The translations under genes were made by a program, and so were the position numbers. Of a stretch of DNA of 64,000 nucleotides, positions 1 through 6,395 are shown in pieces. The first letter of the stretch is position 1; each line of letters opens with the position of its first letter. A model generated the notes under the pieces. The model was given only the letters and a program-made list of their open reading frames with translations, was not told the DNA's origin and did not search any database. Source of the stretch: DSNY01 sp040752195 (GTDB taxonomy: Bacteria; Pseudomonadota; Gammaproteobacteria; Burkholderiales; Burkholderiaceae_F); the NCBI GenBank assembly GCA_040752195.1, contig JBFMFC010000010.1, positions 24,909 through 88,908 of the forward strand, given 5' to 3'.

Positions 1-418
1 CGGCGCCTCGCTTGCGTCCGTCATGCCGGCGCACGTGATCTACTCGAAAGTCGACCGACAGCCGGCGGGCTTCTCGCGGATCTGGATCGAGGACGTGCTG
101 CGAAAGCGCCTCGGTTTTACCGGCGCGGTGTTCAGCGACGACCTGTCGATGGAAGGCGCGCGCGTCGCCGGCGACATTGTGCAGAGCGCCCAGGCCGCGC
201 TCGATGCCGGCTGCGACTTCATCCTGGTGTGCAATGCCCCGGCAGCCGCCGACCGCGCATTGTCCGGCATCCGATGGCAGCCGACCGAATCGTTCGCGCA
301 GCGGCTCGAGCGGCTGCGCCCGCGCGGGCCGGCGCCGACGATGGCCGAATTGCGGTCGAGCGAGCTGTATCGCAGCGCGCTCGCGGACCTCGAAACCTGG
401 CGTGCCGCGCTGGCCTGA
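1..418 (+). CDS. nagZ: Beta-N-acetylhexosaminidase NagZ, 3' part
   Basis: Only the last 138 codons lie in the window; the reading frame is open to the left edge. NagZ is a cytoplasmic family 3 glycosidase that removes GlcNAc from muropeptides during cell-wall recycling. The visible segment contains the motif SDDLSMEGA, which in NagZ carries the aspartate nucleophile (near window position 140), preceded by VMPAHVIYSKVD, a typical NagZ substrate-loop stretch. The C-terminal end is short and helical as in the family. It ends 17 nt before the convergent efp gene. Identity rests on the catalytic motif and the usual proteobacterial context; the N-terminal half cannot be assessed. Confidence 0.9.
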   Translation, partial: GASLASVMPAHVIYSKVDRQPAGFSRIWIEDVLRKRLGFTGAVFSDDLSMEGARVAGDIVQSAQAALDAGCDFILVCNAPAAADRALSGIRWQPTESFAQRLERLRPRGPAPTMAELRSSELYRSALADLETWRAALA

Positions 419-435
419 GACGCAGGCGCGCGCGT

Positions 436-1002
436 TTACGCCCGCTCGACGTAGGTGCCGTCGTCCGTCTTGACGCGGATTTTCTCGCCCGCGCTGACAA
501 ACGGCGGGACCTGAACGGTGATGCCCGTTTCCAGCTTGGCCGGCTTGAAAGTCGTCGTCGCGGTTGCGTTCTTGATGGCCGGCTCGGTTTCCACGACCTC
601 CAGCACCACGGTGGCCGGAAGTTCGACGCCGATCGTGCGACCGTTGTGGAAGTTGATGTCGACCTCCATGCCCGGCAGCAGGTACCCGGTCTGCCCCTCA
701 AGGTAGTCCGCCGACAGCGTGAGCTGCTCGTAGGTCTCGTTGTCCATGAAGACGTAGCTGTCGCCGTCCTGGTACGAGTAGACCATCCGGCGCTTGTCGA
801 TGTAGGGGCGTTCGACCTTCTCGTCGGTCGACAGCCGTTCGTTTCGCTTCTGCCCGGTCTCGATGTCCTTCATCTCGAGCTGCATGTACGCGCCGCCGCG
901 GCCGCCGACGTGGACGTGGTAGCTCTTCAGGACGCGCCACAGGCGCTTGTCCCACTCGATCAGGTTGCCGGCGCGGATTTCGGTGGCGAGGATCTTGGCC
1001 AT
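436..1002 (-). CDS. efp: Translation elongation factor P
   Basis: 188 aa. EF-P binds between the P and E sites and relieves ribosome stalling at polyproline. The three beta-barrel domains are recognisable, with the C-terminal family signature around KIRVKTDDGTYVERA. The start ATG gives MAKILATEIRAGN, the normal EF-P N terminus, and lies about 75 nt downstream of a TATAAT box. The tip of domain I reads VHVGGRGGAYMQ, placing Arg35 at the position where other EF-Ps carry a modified Lys or Arg. The wording around this loop is unlike the SGR-type loop I know from rhamnosylated betaproteobacterial EF-P. No earP, epmA or epmB lies in the window, so the modification is unknown. Confidence 0.95.
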   Translation of the reverse strand: MAKILATEIRAGNLIEWDKRLWRVLKSYHVHVGGRGGAYMQLEMKDIETGQKRNERLSTDEKVERPYIDKRRMVYSYQDGDSYVFMDNETYEQLTLSADYLEGQTGYLLPGMEVDINFHNGRTIGVELPATVVLEVVETEPAIKNATATTTFKPAKLETGITVQVPPFVSAGEKIRVKTDDGTYVERA

Positions 1003-1041
1003 TGGAATTTCCTGCAGATGGGGCGGCGGTGCCGCCGCAAC

Positions 1042-1096
1042 GCCTCGTAAAATCGAGGCATCGTGTTTTCTGGAAAGCCCGCCATTATAGGCGGGC
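1042..1096. promoter_or_regulatory. efp/uvrC divergent promoter region with two palindromes
   Basis: Two short perfect inverted repeats sit between the divergent genes. The first is GCCTCG-TAAAAT-CGAGGC at 1042-1059. The second is GCCCGCC-ATTATA-GGCGGGC at 1077-1096, whose centre reads TATAAT on the minus strand. The minus-strand TATAAT (1089-1084) is a good -10 for efp; the plus-strand TAAAAT (1048-1053) or CATTAT (1083-1088) could serve uvrC. No convincing -35 hexamer is visible at 16-18 nt for any of them. Confidence 0.45.
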
Positions 1097-1110
1097 GGGC
1101 CTGTCCGGCC

Positions 1111-2970
1111 GTGCCCGACTCCACCATCGAAGCCTTCGACCCGCGCGCCGTCGTCGACCGCCTGCCGCAGCTTCCCGGCGTGTACCGGATGCTCGACGCG
1201 GCGGGCAACGTCCTGTACGTCGGCAAGGCGCGCGACCTGAGAAAGCGCGTCGCGTCGTACTTCAACAAGGGCGTCGGTCCGCGCACGGCGCACATGCTCG
1301 CGCGTGTGGCCGCGATCGAGACGACGGTCACACGCTCGGAAGCCGAGGCGCTGCTGCTGGAAAACAACCTCATCAAGTCGCTCGCGCCCCGATACAACAT
1401 CCTGTTCCGCGACGACAAGTCATACCCGTACCTCAGGTTCACCGACCACCGTTTCCCGCGAATCGCGTACTACCGCGGCGCGACCGACCGCAAGGCGCGC
1501 TACTTCGGACCGTATCCGAACGCGTGGGCGGTCAAGGACAGCATCCGGGTCCTGCAGCAGGTGTTCCGGCTGCGCACCTGCGAAGACACGGTGTTCAACC
1601 ACCGCTCGCGTCCGTGCCTGTTGCATCAGATCCAGCGCTGTAGCGCGCCGTGCGTCGGGCTGATCGACGAGGCGAGCTACGCGCAAGATGTCGACCGCGC
1701 GGTGCGCTTCCTGCGCGGCGAGACGAGCCAGGTGATCGCCGAGCTGGAGGGGCGGATGCAGGCGCTCTCGGACGAGCTGCGGTTCGAGGAGGCCGCGGCG
1801 GTGCGCGATCAGCTCGGGTCGCTTGCTCGCGTGCTGCACCAGCAGGCCGTCGACACGACGGGTGGTGACACCGACGCCGACGTGATCGCGGTCGCGCTCG
1901 ATGGCGGGCAGGCCTGCGCCAACCTCGCGATGGTGCGCGGAGGTCGCCATCTCGGCGACAAACCGTACTTCCCGGCCACGGCGGGACGCGGCGGCGACGC
2001 CGGGGCCGACGCCGGAGAGATCCTCGAGGCTTTCATCTCGCAGCACTACGCCGACCACGCGCCACCGGGTGTGCTGATCGTCAACGCCGACGTCGACGCG
2101 GCCGAACTGCAGGCCATGCTCGGCGACGACGTGCGCCGCGTGCAGATCGTCCGCCAGCCGCAGGGCCAGCGGCGGCACTGGCTCGAGATGGCGGAGGCCA
2201 ACGCGAAGCTCGCGCTGGCGCGCCGGCTTGCCGAAGAGGGTTCACAGGCTGCACGTACGCGCGCCCTCGTCGAGACGCTGGGGATCGACCTCGCGGATGG
2301 CGATGCCGCGAAACTGCGCATCGAGTGCTTCGACGTCAGCCACACGATGGGCGAGGCGACCCAGGCAGCGTGCGTCGTCTATCACGACCACGCGCTGCAA
2401 CCGGCCGAGTACCGCCGCTTCAACATCGAAGGGGTCACGCCCGGCGACGACTACGCGGCGATGCGGCAGGTGCTGACCAGGCGATACACGCCGGTGGCGC
2501 GCGGGGAGGCCGCTTTGCCCGGCCTGGTCCTGGTCGACGGCGGCGCGGGTCAGGTCTCGGTCGCGAGGCAGGTGTTCGAGGAGCTCGGGCTCGACAGCGG
2601 CGTCATCGTCGGCGTCGCCAAGGGCGAAGGGCGCAAGGTCGGGCTCGAGGAACTCGTGTTCGCCGACGATCGACCTTCGCTCGCGCTCGGCCGCGAGTCG
2701 CAGGCACTGATGCTGATCGCGCAGATCCGCGACGAAGCGCACCGCTTCGCGATCACCGGCATGCGCGCGCGGCGCGCCAAGGCGCGGCAGACCTCGCAGC
2801 TGGAGGAACTCGACGGCATCGGGCCGAAGCGACGCCAGAAGCTGCTGGCCCGCTTCGGCGGGCTGCGCGGGCTGCGCGCGGCGTCGATCGAGGACATCGC
2901 TCAGGTCGAAGGCGTTTCGCGTAAGCTGGCCGAGCGCATCTACGCGCAACTGCACGGACAACCGGGTTGA
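1111..2970 (+). CDS. uvrC: Excinuclease ABC subunit C
   Basis: 619 aa from GTG1111. UvrC makes the 3' and 5' incisions in nucleotide excision repair with UvrA and UvrB. Domains in order: GIY-YIG nuclease (GVY near residue 23, YVGKARDL near 36), UVR/UvrB-binding segment around 200-235, RNase H-like nuclease with conserved LVDGGAGQV and GVAKGEGRK stretches, and C-terminal helix-hairpin-helix repeats (LDGIGPKRRQKLL). An upstream in-frame GTG at 1063 would add 16 residues and has a GAGG four bases ahead, but it reads through the palindromic promoter region, and the shorter N terminus fits the family better. The stop codon abuts the pgsA start, so the two are probably co-transcribed. Confidence 0.95.
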   Translation: MPDSTIEAFDPRAVVDRLPQLPGVYRMLDAAGNVLYVGKARDLRKRVASYFNKGVGPRTAHMLARVAAIETTVTRSEAEALLLENNLIKSLAPRYNILFRDDKSYPYLRFTDHRFPRIAYYRGATDRKARYFGPYPNAWAVKDSIRVLQQVFRLRTCEDTVFNHRSRPCLLHQIQRCSAPCVGLIDEASYAQDVDRAVRFLRGETSQVIAELEGRMQALSDELRFEEAAAVRDQLGSLARVLHQQAVDTTGGDTDADVIAVALDGGQACANLAMVRGGRHLGDKPYFPATAGRGGDAGADAGEILEAFISQHYADHAPPGVLIVNADVDAAELQAMLGDDVRRVQIVRQPQGQRRHWLEMAEANAKLALARRLAEEGSQAARTRALVETLGIDLADGDAAKLRIECFDVSHTMGEATQAACVVYHDHALQPAEYRRFNIEGVTPGDDYAAMRQVLTRRYTPVARGEAALPGLVLVDGGAGQVSVARQVFEELGLDSGVIVGVAKGEGRKVGLEELVFADDRPSLALGRESQALMLIAQIRDEAHRFAITGMRARRAKARQTSQLEELDGIGPKRRQKLLARFGGLRGLRAASIEDIAQVEGVSRKLAERIYAQLHGQPG

Positions 2971-3555
2971 ATGCCAATGCCGCTGAACATGCCGATGATT
3001 CTGACCTGGGCGCGGATCGTGATGATCCCGATGGTCGTCGGCGTGTTCTATCTGCCCGACGCGCTGCTGCCTGCCCACTGGAAGAACGCGTCGGCGTGCG
3101 CGCTGTTCACGCTGGCGGCGATCACCGACGGCTTCGACGGCTACCTCGCGCGCAAGTACGGGCAGATCACGCGGCTCGGCGCCTTCCTCGATCCGGTCGC
3201 CGACAAGCTGATGGTGTGCGCGGCGCTGGTCGTGCTGCTCGGGCTCGGCCGCGTCGACGAGTTCGTCGCGCTCGTGATCGTCGGCCGCGAGATCACCGTC
3301 TCGGCGCTGCGCGAATGGATGGCACAGATCGGCGCCTCGGCGAGCGTCGCCGTCAACTGGCTCGGCAAGCTCAAGACCGTCATGCAGATGGTCGCGATCC
3401 CCGTGCTGCTGTACCACGACCCGCTGTTCGGCGTGGTGCCGGTCGCCACGATCGGAACCTGGCTGATCTACATTGCTGCGGCGCTGACCGTGTACTCGAT
3501 GCTGTATTACCTTAAGCTCGCCTGGCCGCACCTGGTCGAACGCGACGGGTCGTGA
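2971..3555 (+). CDS. pgsA: CDP-diacylglycerol-glycerol-3-phosphate 3-phosphatidyltransferase
   Basis: 194 aa integral membrane enzyme that makes phosphatidylglycerol phosphate from CDP-diacylglycerol, the committed step to PG and cardiolipin. The CDP-alcohol phosphotransferase motif D-G-x2-A-R-x8-G-x3-D-x3-D is complete (D56 G57, A60 R61, G70, D74, D78). Several hydrophobic segments flank it. The ATG directly follows the uvrC stop with no gap; uvrC-pgsA linkage is common in proteobacteria. Two further in-frame ATGs (2977, 2989) could also serve as starts. It is followed by the tRNA cluster under its own promoter. Confidence 0.93.
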   Translation: MPMPLNMPMILTWARIVMIPMVVGVFYLPDALLPAHWKNASACALFTLAAITDGFDGYLARKYGQITRLGAFLDPVADKLMVCAALVVLLGLGRVDEFVALVIVGREITVSALREWMAQIGASASVAVNWLGKLKTVMQMVAIPVLLYHDPLFGVVPVATIGTWLIYIAAALTVYSMLYYLKLAWPHLVERDGS

Positions 3556-3576
3556 GACCCGCGATGCCCCGGACTT

Positions 3577-3604
3577 TTGACAGTCGGGATGACGCCGCTA
3601 TAAT
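3577..3604 (+). promoter_or_regulatory. Consensus sigma-70 promoter of tRNA-Gly
   Basis: Both hexamers match the consensus perfectly: TTGACA at 3577-3582 and TATAAT at 3599-3604, with a 16-nt spacer. Transcription would begin about 3611, six bases before the tRNA. It is the best sigma-70 promoter seen in the window, as expected for a stable RNA gene. Confidence 0.9.
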
Positions 3605-3616
3605 TCGCGCCGCTTT

Positions 3617-3692
3617 GCGGGAATAGCTCAGTTGGTAGAGCGCAACCTTGCCAAGGTTGAGGTCGCGAGTTCGAGACTCGTTTCCCGCTCCA
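3617..3692 (+). tRNA. tRNA-Gly (anticodon GCC)
   Basis: 76 nt including an encoded CCA. Acceptor GCGGGAA pairs with TTCCCGC, the D-loop contains AGCTCAGTTGGTAGAGC, and the T-arm contains GTTCGAGAC. The anticodon loop TTGCCAA gives GCC, reading GGC/GGT glycine codons. It has its own consensus promoter and is followed by an intrinsic terminator. Confidence 0.97.
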
Positions 3693-3698
3693 GTTTGC

Positions 3699-3727
3699 AA
3701 AGGGGAGGCCAAGCGCTTCCCCTTTTT
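3699..3727 (+). terminator. Intrinsic terminator after tRNA-Gly
   Basis: An 8-bp stem (AAAGGGGA at 3699-3706 with TCCCCTTT at 3718-3725) and an 11-nt loop run into five T (3723-3727). It ends the tRNA-Gly transcript before the separate tRNA-Cys promoter. Confidence 0.75.
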
Positions 3728-3753
3728 CTTCCGGTGCGCGCACCGGGCGCCGC

Positions 3754-3759
3754 TACAAT
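3754..3759 (+). promoter_or_regulatory. Likely -10 box of tRNA-Cys/tRNA-Leu
   Basis: TACAAT (5 of 6 to consensus) ends ten bases before the tRNA-Cys start. No good -35 is seen; a CCGGTGC/GCACCGG hairpin occupies that place (about 3731-3746). Confidence 0.5.
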
Positions 3760-3768
3760 GCAGTGCGC

Positions 3769-3842
3769 GGCGGGGTGGCAGAGTGGCCATGCAGCGGACT
3801 GCAAATCCGTGGACGCCGGTTCGATTCCGACCCCCGCCTCCA
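3769..3842 (+). tRNA. tRNA-Cys (anticodon GCA)
   Basis: 74 nt with encoded CCA. Acceptor GGCGGGG pairs with CCCCGCC. The anticodon loop CTGCAAA gives GCA. The T-arm contains GTTCGATTC. Followed after 41 nt by tRNA-Leu; a CTCACGC/GCGTGAG hairpin (3853-3874) lies between the two and could guide processing. Confidence 0.97.
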
Positions 3843-3883
3843 AGTTCTCGATCTCACGCCGCCACGCGCGTGAGCGGACGGAC

Positions 3884-3974
3884 GCCGCGGTGGTGAAACT
3901 GGTAGACACAGCGGACTTAAAATCCGCCGCAAGCGCAAGCGAGCATGCCGGTTCGAGTCCGGCCCGCGGCACCA
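3884..3974 (+). tRNA. tRNA-Leu (anticodon TAA)
   Basis: 91 nt class II tRNA with a long variable arm and encoded CCA. Acceptor GCCGCGG pairs with CCGCGGC. The anticodon loop CTTAAAA gives TAA, the leucine UUA/UUG reader, whose codons are rare in this GC-rich genome. The next gene starts ten bases later and is probably read from the same transcript. Confidence 0.97.
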
Positions 3975-3984
3975 CCGGCTGACC

Positions 3985-4428
3985 ATGGCACTGAAAGTCT
4001 TCGATCTGCGCTGCGACAGCGAACACGCGTTCGAGGGATGGTTCGGCTCCGAGGGCGACTTCGAGTCGCAGCAGGCGCGCGGGCTGCTCGAGTGCCCGCT
4101 GTGCGGTTCAAAGGAAATCCGCCGGCTGCCGAGCGCACCGCGGCTGAACCTCGGCGCGTCCGCGGCCGAACCGAAGCAGGATGCTGCGCTTCCCACAGCC
4201 GCGCAGATGCAGGCCCTGCTGGTCAAAATGGCGCGCGAGATCGCGGCCAACACCGAGGACGTCGGCGAGCGCTTCGCCGAAGAGGCGCGCCGCATCCACT
4301 ACCGCGAGGCACCGGAGCGGGGCATTCGCGGCGTCACGTCGAAGCAGGAGGCCGAGGCGCTCGAGGAAGAGGGCATTCGCGTGATGCCGCTGCCCTTCGC
4401 CCACCTGCTGAAGGATCCGCTGCAGTAG
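3985..4428 (+). CDS. DUF1178 family protein
   Basis: 147 aa, soluble, no signal peptide. The N terminus MALKVFDLRCDSEHAFEGWF and the pair Cys37-x2-Cys40 in CPLCGS are the hallmarks of DUF1178, a family of unknown function with a probable zinc-ribbon-like N-terminal part. The middle is low complexity and the C-terminal half is charged and helical. It starts ten bases after tRNA-Leu. Function is not known and nothing in the context suggests one. Confidence 0.85.
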   Translation: MALKVFDLRCDSEHAFEGWFGSEGDFESQQARGLLECPLCGSKEIRRLPSAPRLNLGASAAEPKQDAALPTAAQMQALLVKMAREIAANTEDVGERFAEEARRIHYREAPERGIRGVTSKQEAEALEEEGIRVMPLPFAHLLKDPLQ

Positions 4429-4497
4429 CCTGACTCGAACCGCGCCGCGCGGCGGCGGGGCGCGGCGATGCGCCTCGTCCGCCGACGCGGATCGGCC

Positions 4498-4941
4498 TCA
4501 GGGCCGGATGTACGCGTAACCCGCCGCCTGCTTTTCCATCAGCTCGACGACGCCGGCCGGTACGTAGCCGATGTTAGGAAGCATGTCGGCGCGCGTGACC
4601 TTCTGGTTGCGCATCGTGTTCTCGCACGCGACGAACTTGACGCCGCCGGCGAGCAGTTCGGCGACGCGGCCGCCGACTTCGGAGTCCATCTTCAGCATCG
4701 CGAGCCCCGGGCCGTAGGCGACGACTTCGGCATCCACTGTGTCCTTACCGAGCGCGTCGCGCACATTGCGGATGTTGTTCAGCGTCAGATTCCACTTCGC
4801 CGGGTCCTTGTCGCTGACCTGGAACACGACGCGGTGCTTTGCGGACGCGGCAGCGGACTGCTGCGCCAGCGCGGGCGAGAGCGGCGCAGCGAGCGCTGCC
4901 GCGAACACGATCGATGCAAGAACCCAGTGGCTCCGTTTCAT
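4498..4941 (-). CDS. Secreted DsrE-like protein, member of an ECF regulon
   Basis: 147 aa. Residues 1-26 form a signal peptide (positive start, hydrophobic core, ALA|QQ cleavage site), so the mature protein should be periplasmic. The remainder is a DsrE/DsrF-like alpha/beta domain with VVFQVSDKDP at its start and a conserved cysteine, Cys106, in FVACENTM. GGAGACAAGG just ahead of the ATG is a good ribosome binding site. It is divergent from an ECF sigma/anti-sigma pair and has a promoter matching theirs. The anti-sigma factor's own periplasmic domain is a relative with a cysteine at the same place (FLACGQTL). A sulfur or redox role is suggested by the family but not shown. Confidence 0.85.
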   Translation of the reverse strand: MKRSHWVLASIVFAAALAAPLSPALAQQSAAASAKHRVVFQVSDKDPAKWNLTLNNIRNVRDALGKDTVDAEVVAYGPGLAMLKMDSEVGGRVAELLAGGVKFVACENTMRNQKVTRADMLPNIGYVPAGVVELMEKQAAGYAYIRP

Positions 4942-4990
4942 CCTTGTCTCCTTGGTATGCGGGGCGCCGGGGTCGGCCCCTCGTGGGCTT

Positions 4991-5018
4991 AAGACGCGGC
5001 AGCGCCCGCGAATATTCC
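4991..5018 (-). promoter_or_regulatory. ECF-type promoter of the DsrE-like gene
   Basis: Reading the minus strand: GGAAT (5018-5014), 18 nt, then GTCTT (4995-4991). The whole element CGATGGAATA...GCGTCTT matches the opposing promoter of the sigma gene in sequence and spacing. The predicted leader to the ATG is about 42 nt. Confidence 0.7.
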
Positions 5019-5023
5019 ATCGT

Positions 5024-5059
5024 CGCCGATGCTGCGCCGCCGATGCTGCGCCGCCGATG
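5024..5059. repeat. 14-bp tandem repeat between divergent ECF promoters
   Basis: The unit CGCCGATGCTGCGC occurs at 5024-5037 and 5038-5051 without change, followed by the first eight bases of a third copy (5052-5059). The array fills the space between the two outward-facing -35 elements and its last bases merge with the sigma-gene -35. Confidence 0.85.
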
Positions 5060-5086
5060 GAATAATCGACGCTTGCCGTGCGTCTA
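5059..5086 (+). promoter_or_regulatory. ECF-type promoter of the sigma/anti-sigma operon
   Basis: GGAAT (5059-5063), 18 nt, GTCTA (5082-5086); general form like RpoE-type ECF promoters. It matches the divergent DsrE promoter, which suggests autoregulation by the ECF factor it precedes. The leader to the TTG start is about 36 nt. Confidence 0.7.
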
Positions 5087-5128
5087 TCCAGCGAACATCG
5101 GCGCCGAACGACCACCCGGGAGGATCGA

Positions 5129-5692
5129 TTGAGGCGACTGCTCGGCCTGCTCGGACCGCCGCGCGAACTCGCGCAGGCGGTCGAAGCGAACCGGAATCGC
5201 CTGTACCGGGTCGCCTTCTCGTGGTGCCACGACCCCGCGCTCGCCGACGACCTCGTTCAGGAGGCGATGTCGAAAGCGCTGCAAAACGCCGCGCAGCTGC
5301 GCAGCGTCGACAGCGCCGTGCCGTGGTTGTTCGCGATCCTGAACAATTGCTGGCGCGACCATCTGCGGCGGCGACGCGAAGGCGAGGACATCGACGCGAT
5401 CGACGAAGCCGACCTGCCGCTGCGCGACTCGGCCGAGGACGACTGCTCGCGCGCGCAGATCGCTGCCCGCGTGCGCAGCGCCGTCGCGGCGCTGCCCGTC
5501 GGGCAGCGCGAGGTCGTGACGCTGGTCGACCTGGAGGAGTTCAGCTATGCGGAGGTCGCCGCGATCCTGTCGATCCCCGTCGGCACCGTGATGAGCCGGT
5601 TGTCGCGTGCGCGCTGCGCGCTGCGCGAGGCGCTGGTCGAGCAAGTCCGCGGCGAGTCGCCGGCGCTGCGACTACTGAAGGGGCGCACGTGA
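5129..5692 (+). CDS. ECF (sigma-70 group IV) RNA polymerase sigma factor
   Basis: 187 aa from TTG5129. Sigma region 2 spans about residues 19-82 (LYRVAFSWCHDPALADDLVQ, then VPWLFAILNNCWRD) and region 4 about 119-168 (PVGQREVVTLVDLEEFSYAE, helix-turn-helix ending GTVMSRLSRAR). The TTG is chosen because GGGAGGA lies five bases ahead of it, and the in-frame GTG at 5078 overlaps the predicted -10 box. The stop overlaps the anti-sigma GTG start (GTGA), so the two are translationally coupled. Expected targets include its own operon and the divergent DsrE-like gene. Confidence 0.92.
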   Translation: MRRLLGLLGPPRELAQAVEANRNRLYRVAFSWCHDPALADDLVQEAMSKALQNAAQLRSVDSAVPWLFAILNNCWRDHLRRRREGEDIDAIDEADLPLRDSAEDDCSRAQIAARVRSAVAALPVGQREVVTLVDLEEFSYAEVAAILSIPVGTVMSRLSRARCALREALVEQVRGESPALRLLKGRT

Positions 5693-6390
5693 ACGAGAAG
5701 CTGCACGGTTCGGACGAATACCTGGGTGCGTTCATCGACGGCGAACTCGACGGCGGCGAGCGCGAACGCGCGCTGGCAGCGCTCGATGCCGACGCGCAGC
5801 TCGCGCAACGGGCGTGCGAACTGCGCCGGGTCAAGGATCTCGTGCGGCACGCTTACGCCGACGTGCGCGCGCCCGGTGGCGAGCACCGATCGCCGCGCGC
5901 GCGCGCGGGGCTGGCCGCGCGCGCGGCGATCGCGAGCGCGCTGATCGTCGCCGGGGCGCTGCTCGGTTGGGGGTTGAACGATCTGACGCGGCACGTTGCC
6001 GGCGGAACCGGCGCCGGCCAGGCGAACGCGCCGAGCGGCAACGTCGTCATTCACGTCAGCTCGGGCGACATCGGCGCGATGCGCGCGGCGCTCGAGCAGG
6101 CCGAACGGCTCGCCTCGTCGGCGACCGACGCGCCTTTGCGCGTCGAGGTGCTGGCCAACAGTTCGGGAATCGACCTGCTGGTGCAGGGTGCTTCGCCGTT
6201 CGCCGAACGCATCGAGCGAATCCGGCGCGAGCACCCGAACGTCGTCTTTCTTGCCTGCGGTCAGACGCTCGACAACCTGCAGCGGCGCAACGTCAAGGTC
6301 GTGCTGCTGCCGGACGTGAAGGTCGTGTCTTCCGCGCTCGACCAGGTGCTGCTGCGCCTGCGCGAGGGCTGGCGCTACTCGAAGGCGTAG
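5689..6390 (+). CDS. Anti-sigma factor with periplasmic DsrE-like domain
   Basis: 233 aa, GTG start overlapping the sigma stop, with AAGGGG upstream. Residues 1-60 are a cytoplasmic anti-sigma domain (YLGAFIDGELDGGERERAL); the H-x3-C-x2-C zinc motif of ZAS proteins is absent. One transmembrane helix lies at about 73-94. Residues 118-233 form a DsrE/DsrF-like domain (VVIHVSSGDIGAM, then FLACGQTLDN with Cys190, ending WRYSKA) that would face the periplasm. The domain resembles the secreted protein encoded divergently. I infer that it senses a periplasmic sulfur/redox signal or pairs with the free DsrE protein to control the sigma factor. It ends five bases before a convergent gene. Confidence 0.85.
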   Translation: MNEKLHGSDEYLGAFIDGELDGGERERALAALDADAQLAQRACELRRVKDLVRHAYADVRAPGGEHRSPRARAGLAARAAIASALIVAGALLGWGLNDLTRHVAGGTGAGQANAPSGNVVIHVSSGDIGAMRAALEQAERLASSATDAPLRVEVLANSSGIDLLVQGASPFAERIERIRREHPNVVFLACGQTLDNLQRRNVKVVLLPDVKVVSSALDQVLLRLREGWRYSKA

Positions 6391-6395
6391 CGAAT

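Noticed and set aside
3843..3883. Possible extra tRNA between tRNA-Cys and tRNA-Leu
   Set aside because: 41 nt is too short, with no cloverleaf or T-arm; only a small hairpin is present.
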